Positions 1 to 7,618 of a stretch of 15,000 nt of DNA are shown one piece after another (the first letter of the stretch is position 1; each line of letters opens with the position of its first letter). Position numbers and translations under genes: made by a program. Location: positions 43,449,989 to 43,464,988 of the forward strand of contig JAPXFY010000030.1 of the NCBI GenBank assembly GCA_030674185.1, written 5' to 3'. Source of the DNA: Monoplex corrugatus (lineage: Eukaryota; Mollusca; Gastropoda; Littorinimorpha; Ranellidae). The notes beneath the pieces were generated by a model. The model saw nothing but the letters and a program-made list of their open reading frames with translations, did no database searches and was not told the origin of the DNA.

Positions 1-522
1 TTTTGAGATATACATATCACTGGAAAGGTACATTCTGCTGATTATTTTGTATTGAATAAAGCTTGTACTCAAAAAAATGTAGAAGTTATGTATGTTTAAA
101 GTCATTAATTGTATGACGGCCATTTTGAGAAAACGGCCTATTCTTTAAATTTCTTTATTTGGTGGCTTTGACCCAGTTTATTTCTAATTTTCGCTGTCAT
201 TATCTGAAAGGTGCACAAAGAGCTTTCCGTCAGTACATTACATGTGCGGGTACTGCACAGGTTACGGTTTATAATAAGAGACAAAAATAGGTACTTTTGG
301 TAGGAAACTGCGTTCTTTCTGCTGCGATCAGTGCATTAAATACCATTTTAAATTGATTAATAGTATTTTTTCAAGAATTTATTAGTCTACAGAAATCAAT
401 TTTGATAAAAAGTCAAAACACCCAGATAGACCCTCAGTCACCTTTTCAGCTCCTAGTGCTGTTCGACTGACTGCGAGTTAAGACTGATTTCGTGGTGGGA
501 TGTCACAATTAATTACACATAT
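1..522. other. Intergenic DNA, nothing recognised
   Basis: I see no long open frame, tandem repeat or mobile-element signature in this stretch. It is moderately AT-rich unique sequence. It ends at the target-site duplication of the SINE that follows. Confidence 0.5.
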
Positions 523-534
523 CAATATCTGTGC
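523..534. repeat. Target-site duplication, left copy (SINE 1)
   Basis: The 12 bases caatatctgtgc occur here and again at 782-793, exactly abutting both ends of the SINE. This is the duplication expected from target-primed reverse transcription. Confidence 0.85.
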
Positions 535-781
535 TTGATTGATTGATTTGGTTAGTTTTTACGTCGACACCACCTCAGGTGATATGGCCGACGGGGATAA
601 CCATCCCGGGGAAGTGGGGGAAGGGGAACCTATCTAATCCTATACTGACACCACCAGAACAACAATGATGTTAAGATGGGGCGGTGAGATGGCCAGTTTT
701 AATATAGCGCACCCCGGGATTCGAACCCACAACCATTAGCATGTGAATCGACGCTCAAACCAACTGAGTTATCGAGGCCCG
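535..781 (-). mobile_element. tRNA-derived SINE, full length (SINE 1)
   Basis: Read on the minus strand, this 247-bp element begins with a tRNA-like head at about 780. The head has an A-box-like segment (760-772, ataactcagttgg on the minus strand) and a consensus B box (717-727, ggttcgaatcc), the internal RNA polymerase III promoter. A GC-rich body follows, then a tail ending in three to four GATT/AATC units (535-548). An exact 12-bp direct repeat flanks it. A head, body and short tetranucleotide tail is the usual SINE plan. AATC-type tails after a 'gacgtaaaaact' segment are familiar to me from mollusc SINEs, but I cannot name the family. A genuine tRNA gene is excluded by the degenerate cloverleaf, the long body and the duplication. 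Such elements are transcribed by Pol III and moved by the enzymes of a partner LINE. Confidence 0.87.
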
Positions 782-793
782 CAATATCTGTGC
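782..793. repeat. Target-site duplication, right copy (SINE 1)
   Basis: Identical to 523-534. It lies directly outside the tRNA-like head, so the 5' end of the SINE is intact. Confidence 0.85.
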
Positions 794-971
794 AAATAGT
801 CTAAGGATATACATGTACTCCTGGCGTTGCCCACTCCGTTCAATTTATCATCAGGGGACTGAAAAAAAACGAATACAAATATGAACATAACTAAAAATGA
901 AACATATAAAAACGGACCGAAATCAACTAAAATAATTTCAGTATATCATATTTCCTTAGAGTCCAAAACAC

Positions 972-1197
972 TTGATACATGTACCCAATTATCAACCCTA
1001 AGAGAAAGTATGTAAGACTTTATAGAACACGCACAGGTGAATGGACCAGCAGGCAGAAAATGACAGGAAGAAATGACAGAAGCAAAGGAGCAAGGCAGAA
1101 ACAAAGAGACTGACAGAAAAGAGGAAATTTCTAGCACAGAATTTCCAAAAAGTGGGTCACCATTTATACTAAAAGAACCCTGGCATCTGTACGGGGA
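972..1197 (+). repeat. Dispersed repeat of unknown family, copy A
   Basis: About 225 bp here match the reverse complement of 11546-11763 almost without gaps. Shared anchors include acaggtgaatggaccagca, agaaatgacagaa, gacagaaaagaggaaattt and gtacgggg. The two copies lie about 10.3 kb apart in opposite orientation. Similarity stops on both sides, so it is a mobile-element fragment or an old duplication rather than a gene. Neither copy has terminal inverted repeats, a tail or a recognisable protein, so I assign no class. Confidence 0.7.
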
Positions 1198-1241
1198 ATG
1201 ACAGAGACACATCATTTTCCAACAGTAGAATTTATCAACGT

Positions 1242-1254
1242 AAGGCGACTTTTC
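1242..1254. repeat. Target-site duplication, left copy (LINE end 1)
   Basis: aaggcgacttttc here is repeated exactly at 1473-1485. The two copies bracket the LINE fragment. Confidence 0.85.
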
Positions 1255-1472
1255 CATTTTATGAGGAAGGGGGATTTGGAGCACCTGGTCACAACGGGAA
1301 AGCTGGAGGGAAAGAGAGCGCCAGGTAGACCCAGGGAGAGAATGCTGGACGGACTTGCAGAGTGGCTGGGGATGAGGAGGGTGGGGGAGATGCTAGGAGC
1401 AACGAGAGATAGAGATGGTTGGAAGTCCATGGTCGCCAACGCCATGCGGCAGGGCACCTGATGATGATGATG
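1255..1472 (+). mobile_element. 5'-truncated LINE (family A), 3' end of ORF2
   Basis: This 218-bp insertion keeps only the last ~68 codons of a non-LTR retrotransposon ORF2, its stop codon and a (GAT)n tail. The frame opens at 1255 and reads through MRKG (1261) ...GKRAPGRPRE...RDRDGWKSMVANAMRQGT to a TGA at about 1459. The basic GRPRE-type segment and the RDRDxW...ANAxRQGT end are typical of the C-terminus of LINE proteins often annotated as endonuclease-reverse transcriptase; I infer an RTE-like clade. The conserved 66 residues match the minus-strand LINE at 14213-14413 at 52 of 66 positions by my count. An exact 13-bp duplication flanks it. An ATG-initiated frame beginning at 1198 only joins flanking DNA to this tail and is not a gene. 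Confidence 0.87.
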
Positions 1473-1485
1473 AAGGCGACTTTTC
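1473..1485. repeat. Target-site duplication, right copy (LINE end 1)
   Basis: Exact copy of 1242-1254. It begins right after the GAT-repeat tail, as expected for the 3' side of a LINE insertion. Confidence 0.85.
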
Positions 1486-1754
1486 TTTCAACATACCTAT
1501 TGCTAATTTCCACATCTGCCTACGACAAAATAGATACGCACACAAAGATAAAAAAGCAACACAGAAACAGAAAAAGATCTTTTACCAGACATCAATTACC
1601 CTAGTATGTAACAACACAAGCAAAAGAGACACAATGTTGAGGTCGACACTGACATGAAGATAAAAAAAGAAAGGGCAAATGGGGAGAAAGAAAGTCTTAT
1701 GGATCCTCCCACGTTGCTGCGGGAATCCTTAGGTCTTCACAATATTAATATATA

Positions 1755-1980
1755 TATATTGTGCCGCCTCCTACGAAAAAGCAGGATCAGTGGAGCACAA
1801 AGGAAACGAGAGCTGCGTAAATCCCGAGCCAACTCCCAAGTCCAAATCCAGCAGAACACTTGTGTCTCATCTGCGGCCGAGCCTTCCGCGCACGAATCGG
1901 CCTCATCAGTCACAGCCGGACACATGAAACGTGATGATCCTTGGTCATCGTCGATCACGACGGACGAACAACAAATCCAA
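1755..1980 (+). mobile_element. LINE (family B) 3' end with C2H2 finger, plus strand
   Basis: A decayed C-terminus of a non-LTR retrotransposon ORF2. A basic stretch (around 1795-1840, reading QRKRELRKSRANSQ in one frame) is followed, after a frame change, by a canonical C2H2 zinc finger at 1863-1925: Cys, two residues, Cys, twelve residues including GRAFRARIGLIS, His, three residues, His. A TGA follows at 1932-1934. A 3' untranslated segment then ends in an 'acgaacaacaaa' tail near 1972. LINE families with a terminal C2H2 finger of the form CxxCGRxFRARIGLxSHxRTH are common in invertebrates. Everything upstream of about 1755 is missing, so this is a 5'-truncated dead copy. It is tail to tail with the minus-strand copy next to it. 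Confidence 0.65.
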
Positions 1981-1984
1981 CCTA

Positions 1985-2593
1985 ACATTTTATTTTGTGT
2001 AGCCACATGTGGGATCTCAGGCCAAACGTCTTATGCACATAGCCGGCCGCATACTGGACACTCAAGCGTACGCTCTGCAGAGTTGGCTCTGGCCTTTATT
2101 GCTGCACGCTTTTCCACTTGGCTGCTTCATCTTTCATTTTCATAAGCTTCTGTTCCCTTGTGAATAGCTTGTCTCCATTCAGACCTGTTGTGGCCATGAT
2201 TTCCCATTGTTCTTCATCAATGTCACATTTCTGGAGGGAATTTTTCAGCGTATAACGAAGCTTTGGCCGTCCTCTTGGTCGATGGCCCTTTGTCAGTTCA
2301 GAAGAGCTGCTTGAAAGCATGTTATCCTGCATGCGCACGAGATGTCCAGAACAACTTAGCTGAGAATGTATTAGCAGTGCATCTATGCTTGGCAACTGGA
2401 CTTTCGAAAGTACATTCACGTTTGGACTCTTCCACGAGAAATATTCTGTAAATGTTCTGAGTTCTCTCAAAGCAAATATCGTGCGTTCTTTCTGTACAGA
2501 CCTCGTTAGACTTGCTACCTGGGTTAGCAGATAGAGAGAAAGATCGTCACACAGGCAGAGTGAGCCAACGAAAAACACGTTAGGTGGCAGCAC
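1985..2593 (-). mobile_element. LINE (family B) ORF2 C-terminal remnant, minus strand
   Basis: Read on the minus strand, the frame 2593-2096 contains the C-terminal part of a LINE ORF2. It carries the recognisable segments EYFSWKSPNVNVLSKVQLPS, the GHLVRM motif, a basic RPRGRPKLRY segment, then SLQKCDIDEEQWE and a lysine-rich end. After a stop at about 2096 and one frameshift, it continues into a degenerate C2H2 finger at 2060-1997 (CPVCGRLC, shift, FGLRSHMWLH). Family knowledge: LINE proteins with an (L)xWxGHVVRM...GKRxxGRPKxRY...L...L...CDID...W pattern followed by a zinc finger. The catalytic reverse transcriptase core is absent, so this copy is inactive. The segment above about 2480 is poorly conserved and the 5' boundary is uncertain. 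Confidence 0.78.
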
Positions 2594-2801
2594 TCCACAC
2601 AGTGTAATGACCTCCCATACATCACTGACTGAGCTCCCCGTGAAGGTTAAAGATAGAGTTTGGAACAGAGCTCGATGAAATCACGTTTCCTGAAGAACTT
2701 TAAAACGGAATAAAATTAACACTTGTTTAAAGGGGGAAAATGGTACATATTGACTCCTCACCCCCACATCCCCCACCCCTCCATAAAAAGAAAGAGAAAT
2801 A

Positions 2802-3032
2802 CAGATAGGTAGATAGGGTATATACACAGACAGACAGATAGATAGAGAAACAGACAGACATATAGACAGGCAGGCAGATAGATAGATCGATAGACATACA
2901 GACAGACAGACAGACAGATAGATAGACACATACATATATACATACATATATACAAATGTACATACATACACACAAACATACATACATCCATACATACATA
3001 CATACACACATACATATATACACACATAGATA
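2802..3032. repeat. GATA/GACA/CATA compound microsatellite
   Basis: Tetranucleotide repeats pass from gata/gaca units (about 2802-2930) into cata/caca units (about 2930-3032). Because the unit is four bases, all three frames stay open on the minus strand, giving low-complexity Tyr/Val/Cys or Leu/Ser/Cys translations that are not proteins. Confidence 0.9.
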
Positions 3033-3307
3033 AAGAGCATGACCTTGTACAAAAAAGTAGACACTGTTAATATGAAGATGAACACTAGCCCATATTACAG
3101 CACAGTTTGTCACTCTGGCTTATCAATTCATCATTGTCGGTGTTACGTGGATTTTTACTGCTGTTGTCGTCGTTGTTCTCGGCTGCTCTGTTGTGTTCGT
3201 AGAATTGTGGATTTGTACAGAACCGAAGGGCCAGTGTGTTGAAAAGGAAATAAATGCATTTTTGTCAGCCCCAGCTGACTCCTACCCACAGCGATTGCCA
3301 TACATTC
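3033..3307. other. Unique spacer, no gene seen
   Basis: Only short unsupported frames occur here. No motif, tail or repeat is visible until the AAC repeat begins. Confidence 0.45.
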
Positions 3308-3360
3308 TAACAACAACAACAACAAACAACAACAACAACAACAACAAAAACAACAAAAAC
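3308..3360. repeat. (AAC)n microsatellite
   Basis: A run of aac units with two a-rich interruptions. It abuts the 5' side of the recognisable SINE sequence that follows and may have truncated it. Confidence 0.9.
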
Positions 3361-4336
3361 CCATAGCCACACACCCGATTGTTATCCACTTCATAAATGC
3401 ATTATCAAGGTTGTTGCCCACATTTCTTGACCAGCACTGCAGTTCCTGTATCCCTCAAATTTAGTTGACGCCATGCTATGTTATGGAAAACAGCATAGAT
3501 TAAAAATGCGTTATCCAGGTTATTGTCCATATTTCTTGACCAGCACTGCAAGTGTTTCTATTCCTCAGGCTAAGTTGACGCCAGGATATATTATGGAAAA
3601 CAGCATAGATTAAAAATGCGTTATCGAGGTTACTGTATTGTCCATATTTCTTGACCAGCACTGCAAGTGTTTGTATTCCTCAGGCTCAGTTGACGCCAGG
3701 ATATATTATGGAAAACAGCATAGATTAAAAACGCGTTATCGAGGTTATTGTCGATATTTCTTGACCAGCACTGCAAGTGTTTGTATCCCTCAGGCTCAGT
3801 TGACGCCAGGATATATTATGGAAAACAGCATAGATTAAAAACGCGTTATCGAGGTTGTTGTCGATATTTCTTGACCAGCACTGCAAGTGTTTGTATCCCT
3901 CAGGCTTAGTTGATGCCAGGATTTGTTATGGAAAACAGCATAGATTAAAATGCGTTATTGAGGTTTTTGCCTATATTTCTTGACCAACACTGCAAGTGTT
4001 TGTATCCCTCAGGCTTAGTTGACGCCAGGATTTGTTATGGAAAACAGCATAGATTAAAATGCGTTATTGAGGTTTTTGCCCATATTTCTTGACCAACACT
4101 GCAAGTGTCTGTAACCCCCAGGCTTAGTTGACGCCAGGATTTGTTACATAAACCAGCATAAATTAAAAATGTATTATCGAGGTTATTGTCTATATTTCTT
4201 GACCAACATTGCATGTCCCTGTATCCCTCAGGCTTAATTGACCTCCAGGATATGTTATGGAAAACAGCATAGCTTGAAGCCATGTCACGAGGTCTCAATA
4301 TGAAATACAATTTTACAGCATCATCATTGTCATACC
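3360..4336 (+). mobile_element. SINE (SINE 2 family) expanded by an internal tandem array
   Basis: Both flanks of the tandem array here belong to the same SINE family as 10592-11214. The left flank (about 3365-3433) aligns without gaps to the minus strand of that SINE, with 48 of 69 matches by my count and many of the differences transitions. The right flank (about 4283-4336) matches its 3' end: gtcac...tctcaat, then agcatcat and an ATC-rich tail. The tRNA-like head is missing. The simplest reading is an old SINE copy in which a core segment was duplicated in tandem to eight copies. I cannot define its target-site duplication. Confidence 0.68.
3393..4293 (+). repeat. Eight-unit tandem array, ~109-bp unit derived from a SINE core
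   Basis: The anchor ttgacca recurs at 3427, 3536, 3651, 3761, 3871, 3980, 4089 and 4199, giving spacings of 109, 115, 110, 110, 109, 109 and 110. Each unit contains ttgaccagcactgcaagtgt, then gttgacgccaggata, then ggaaaacagcatag and a (a)tgcgttatcgaggtt segment. First and last units are the most diverged; central units are nearly identical, as expected for unequal crossing-over or slippage. The whole unit aligns to the 3' half of the SINE at 10592-11214 on its minus strand. Frames crossing the array (for example 3638-3838 plus, 4035-4373 minus) are repeat by-products. Confidence 0.9.
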
Positions 4337-4456
4337 AAGTCTCATGATGGAAGATAGGGCAGAAAAACAACAAAATAAAGCAGAGGGGGTGACAGTGGCG
4401 GTATTATTTGCCAATAACGATTTACGGGTGTATTAAAGCAACATCCACCCCCTCTA

Positions 4457-4473
4457 CCCCCCCCCCCCCCCCC
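4457..4473. repeat. Poly-C run of 17
   Basis: Seventeen consecutive C residues, directly after a short C-rich stretch. Length is prone to sequencing and replication error. Confidence 0.85.
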
Positions 4474-4511
4474 GTGACTAAATATAAAGTTTGGTCGTCT
4501 ATAGTCCCCCC

Positions 4512-4626
4512 ACTCTGTCTCTCGCTGTCTCTGTCTGTCTGTCTGTCTGTCTCTGTCTGTCTGTCTGTCTCTCGCTGTCTCTGTCTCTGTCTGTCTGTCT
4601 GTCTGTCTCTGTCTGTCTCTGTCTTT
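4512..4626. repeat. (TCTG)n/(TC)n microsatellite
   Basis: Repeats of ctgt/ctct across about 115 bases. Leu/Ser/Val/Cys-rich frames translated from it are artefacts. Confidence 0.9.
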
Positions 4627-4656
4627 TTCTCTCTTCCTCCTTTTTTGACTTTTGCT

Positions 4657-4829
4657 TTAACCCTTTACCTCCTGCATCCTATCCACCAACTGCAAAAACT
4701 TAACCCTTTGACTCCCTCAGGAAGCTCTTGGATAGGGTGAGGGAATCAAAGGGTTAAGATTTTGCTCTGCTAGCATGGTTGAGACAATGCAGGGTGCCCG
4801 TGGACAAGGTGCAGGAGTCAAAGGGTTAA
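4657..4829. mobile_element. TTAA-flanked MITE, piggyBac-like, with nested inverted repeat
   Basis: The element is bounded by TTAA at 4657-4660 and 4826-4829. Just inside are inverted repeats of 24 bp (4661-4684 and 4802-4825, 19 of 24 matching) that begin CCCTTT. TTAA duplications with C-rich termini starting CCC are characteristic of piggyBac-type elements, and at 165 bp between the TTAAs it can only be a non-autonomous MITE. Within it lies a second inverted pair with its own TTAA borders (4700-4703 and 4754-4757): 20-bp arms at 4699-4718 and 4739-4758 with one mismatch. The inner pair could be a nested smaller element or a rearranged end. It sits just beyond the 3' end of the receptor gene. 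Confidence 0.62.
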
Positions 4830-4901
4830 GTTTATGAAGTCGGAAACTGTTTGTACATGTATGGCTTAAAAATGTTCCTACAGTCTTGAAACGGTCTGTT
4901 T

Positions 4902-6068
4902 TTAACCGTTTTTGTTTTTCCTACTAAACAACGCCCAGAACGTTTCCCTGTAACGAGACCCCATGGCGTAATACACGAAGATGTTGAAACTGGCGTTGAT
5001 GAGATTGCACATCAGACTGATCCACATAGTGGACATGTAAAAGTTATGGTTCCTCCGCCCCGCGTTCATTTCTGGAAAGAAAAGCCAAATCAGACGAATC
5101 AGCGCAGGAGGAGACACACAGACGATAAACAAAATGGAGTTACCCACCAACATCTTGGTCAGCGCCACTTCCCGGGCAGACAGCGACGTCGATGCCTCAA
5201 TTCGCCAGGTCACGATCTGCCTGAGTTTGACTGCTGTAATTATGGTCGATGTCAACACCGTTATCAGCACGATTGAAGGCAGGCTGACACCAAACACAAT
5301 CCCATCCAGAAAGTCGATCATGTCTTTGTGATCACGGTAGAAATCGCCAACGACGAGCGTTTTCAAGACTAAACGACTGTCAAGATCGTAAACGCAGCCG
5401 ATACGGTATCGAAACGCCACTACGAAAAACAGACCTATGACAACCACGTATACAGTAACGATAACGGCAGCCATCGTTTTAACGTTCATCAGCGTCTGGA
5501 TTTTGAGTGGCCTGAAAACGCAGTAGCATCTTTCCAGGGCGATGATGGCTGAAATAACAGGAGAGACGGAAAACAGACCCATCAAACCTGTCAAATTGAC
5601 GTTCACCAGAGAGGTTTCCACCGGACCGATCGCTCCTTCCGTGGTGAACTGCAAGTGGAGTTGTTCGCCAAGCAGTAACATGCATACGATTAAGAACAGC
5701 TCGTCAGCCAAGGACAAGGCAAACAGACACAGGTTGACGCGGTCTTTCAGGCCCTGTTTGTAGAACACCGCCATGTTGATGACGTTGGCCGGTCCACCGA
5801 TCAGGAACAGCAACCCCAGCACGTTGTTTCTGACTCTGAACGTGATTCGCTCAACCTCTGCGCTGACTACGTTGTTGGAATTATTCCAGGGTAGATACTC
5901 CATCTCACTGAATTTGACTTCAGCGCACTCACCTGAGACTGACACATTTTGAGTGACGCCTAGAGAATGAGTATTCGCTGATGCTACATTCTGTATTGTC
6001 GAAGTGGCACTGTCATTCACAAACTGAGGAGAAGAGATGGACATGGTGTCAGTAAGGGTTGATGTCAT
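4902..6068 (-). CDS. Rhodopsin-like GPCR, gastropod chemosensory-receptor type
   Basis: Single-exon receptor of 388 residues, presumably a plasma-membrane G-protein-coupled sensor; ligand unknown. Seven hydrophobic segments lie at about residues 83-103, 113-134, 160-180, 199-219, 257-280, 307-329 and 346-368. Class A landmarks: GGPANVIN in TM1, LSLADE with Asp122 in TM2, LERCYCVFRPLK at the end of TM3 (ERC instead of DRY), SLPS in TM5, CVSPP in TM6, NASFNIFVYY in TM7 (replacing NPxxY), then GSRYRETFWALF as helix 8. Sequons are at Asn18, Asn62 and Asn158. Oddities: no Cys is visible at the usual top of TM3 although loop 2 has Cys225, and TM4 lacks its Trp. The TM7-helix 8 pattern resembles the lineage-expanded chemosensory receptors of Aplysia and relatives; an orphan peptide receptor is the alternative. 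The start is the first ATG after an in-frame TAA at 6150-6152, with A at -3; a second ATG lies 8 codons on (6044). No AATAAA is visible just downstream. Confidence 0.88.
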   Translation of the reverse strand: MTSTLTDTMSISSPQFVNDSATSTIQNVASANTHSLGVTQNVSVSGECAEVKFSEMEYLPWNNSNNVVSAEVERITFRVRNNVLGLLFLIGGPANVINMAVFYKQGLKDRVNLCLFALSLADELFLIVCMLLLGEQLHLQFTTEGAIGPVETSLVNVNLTGLMGLFSVSPVISAIIALERCYCVFRPLKIQTLMNVKTMAAVIVTVYVVVIGLFFVVAFRYRIGCVYDLDSRLVLKTLVVGDFYRDHKDMIDFLDGIVFGVSLPSIVLITVLTSTIITAVKLRQIVTWRIEASTSLSAREVALTKMLVGNSILFIVCVSPPALIRLIWLFFPEMNAGRRNHNFYMSTMWISLMCNLINASFNIFVYYAMGSRYRETFWALFSRKNKNG

Positions 6069-6088
6069 TGTGGTGACTACCAATGTGC

Positions 6089-6506
6089 TTTTTGATTTGA
6101 TTTCTTGACACTTTAAAAACAAAGTCTTTGGATTTGATTTCTTGACACTTTAAGAACAAGTCTTTGGATTTGATTTCTTGAATTTTAAAACACAGTCTTT
6201 GGATTTGATTTCTTGACACTTTAAAAACACAGTCTTTGGATTTGATTTCTTGACACTTTAAAAACACAGTCTTTGGATTTGATTTCTTGACACTTTAAAA
6301 ACACAGTCTTTGGATTTGATTTCTTGACACTTTAAAACTTTAAAAACACAGTCTTTGGATTTGATTTCTTGACACTTTAAAAACACAGCCTTTGGAGTTG
6401 ATGTTTTTGACACTTTAAAAACACAGTCTTTGGATTTGATTTCTTGACACTTTAAAAACACAGTCTTTAGATTTGATTTCTTGACACTTTAAAAACACAG
6501 TCTACT
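6089..6506. repeat. 37-bp minisatellite, 11 units, at the receptor 5' end
   Basis: Eleven copies of a 37-bp unit containing gatttgatttcttgacac and tttaaaaacacagtctttg. Unit starts are roughly 6089, 6130, 6168, 6203, 6240, 6277, 6314, 6359, 6398, 6434 and 6470. One unit (about 6314) has an internal 10-bp duplication of actttaaaac, and the third and ninth are degenerate. On the receptor's coding strand each unit carries a tttaaa box. Because 37 is not a multiple of three, its translation shifts frame from unit to unit (MFLKCQEIKSK-like peptides recur), so it is not protein-coding. Its position makes it 5' untranslated sequence or promoter-proximal DNA of the receptor. Confidence 0.9.
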
Positions 6507-7055
6507 TGTCGAAGAGTGTAGCAGGAACTCAAGACTGCACAGCGTATTTGTTAAAGACTTATTAAACAATGTTTCCACAAGAAACTGCAGTGATCATTAT
6601 TTAAGTTCAGTATCGATGTCCAGTGACCTGATCGAAACTAACTACAGTGCATTATTCGTCAATTCAACAAACACTGAGTAGAAAAAAAATTGTCAGAAAG
6701 AATTTGTACTTGAGCAAAGTTTATTGACAAACATGAGTTGCGTCGTTCTTTATACGTGTTGGCATATAATTAAGACTACATCAAGAAATCGAATATACAA
6801 AATCAATCGTACGAATGCTGCATGGAAAACTAGTTACCTGTCCCATGCAAAGATATGATCAACCGTTATGTACATAGTGTTTTCCAGATGGATCAGGAAG
6901 CAATAGACTTCAAAAACTGCACGCAGACTGTGTTCCTGAAGATGTATCAATGCAAACAGAATTTGGCATAGACAAAGTCAAGCAAGGGAAAAAAACAGTC
7001 TGTCTCTGGTGTCGTTTTAAAACAAACTGGCGTGTTAGGATTTTTTACAGAAAAC

Positions 7056-7058
<3 letters not shown>
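6507..7058. other. Unique sequence upstream of the receptor, no gene seen
   Basis: No supported frame or repeat. If the receptor transcript starts beyond the minisatellite, its promoter would lie here, but I see no convincing core promoter element. Confidence 0.4.
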
Positions 7059-7093
<35 letters not shown>

Positions 7094-7111
7094 GTGTGTG
7101 TGTGTGTGTGT

Positions 7112-7186
<75 letters not shown>

Positions 7187-7269
7187 TGTGTGGTGTGTGT
7201 GGTGGTGTGTGTGTGTGTGTTGTGTGTGTTGTGTGGTGTGTGTTGGTGTGTGGTGTGTGTGTGTGTGTA

Positions 7270-7300
<31 letters not shown>

Positions 7301-7316
7301 TGTGTGTGTTGGTGTG
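7059..7316. repeat. (GT)n dinucleotide repeat, interrupted
   Basis: About 258 bases of gt repeats with at, ct, gg and tt interruptions, the latter clustered in the second half. Alternating purine-pyrimidine tracts of this kind can adopt Z-DNA. All Cys/Val and Thr/His translations of it are artefacts. Confidence 0.95.
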
Positions 7317-7469
7317 GCAAATGTGAGCACGATCATTCTGAATACATGCACTGGAAATAGTAATTGCATTGGACAGCCATCTAAAACAGAAAAAAACGCT
7401 TACCTGTTTGCAGAATATAGTACAATGTCCTGTAGCAATCATTCTCACATTGTTGAATAATCATCTTAA

Positions 7470-7586
7470 GAAATAATTAAATAAATAAATAAATGATTAA
7501 AGAAATAAAGAAGCAAATAAACAAATGAATAAAGAAACAAACAAATAAATAATAAATAAATACATAACTTAATAGATAAATAAACA

Positions 7587-7618
<32 letters not shown>

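Noticed and set aside
709..780. Functional tRNA gene on the minus strand
   Set aside because: A and B boxes are present, but the cloverleaf is incomplete and the segment is the head of a SINE with target duplication. The heads at 11147-11210 and 13431-13500 are rejected for the same reason.
1212..1513. Minus-strand frames over the LINE end (and the plus-strand pair at 14092-14474)
   Set aside because: They are antisense reflections of LINE ORF2 ends, whose sense strand carries the conserved motifs.
2802..3032. GATA/GACA tract as a sex-chromosome (Bkm-type) marker
   Set aside because: Such repeats occur on autosomes of many animals, and nothing else here points to sex linkage.
2681..3113. 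Tyr/Val/Cys and Leu/Ser/Cys-rich minus-strand frames
   Set aside because: They arise from GATA/GACA/CATA tetranucleotide repeats, which keep all three frames open.
3393..4293. CRISPR-like regular array
   Set aside because: Units are contiguous with no unique spacers and match a SINE. The arrays at 6089-6506 and 12183-13370 are likewise spacer-free minisatellites in a eukaryotic context.
4657..4830. Telomere-like ttaaccctttg motifs
   Set aside because: They are not tandem TTAGGG units. They occur as inverted pairs at TTAA sites, which fits a MITE.
5046..5763. Plus-strand and alternate minus-strand frames inside the receptor
   Set aside because: They are shadows of the receptor coding frame, lacking domains of their own.
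6069..6122. N-terminal extension of the GPCR frame to 6122
   Set aside because: The codon at 6120-6122 is TTG on the minus strand and lies within the minisatellite. No ATG exists between the in-frame stop at 6150-6152 and the ATG at 6066-6068.
6947..7460. Cys/Val-rich and Thr/His-rich frames on both strands
   Set aside because: They are translations of the GT/AC dinucleotide repeat with no unique domain; the same applies to 9853-10300 and 10691-10886.
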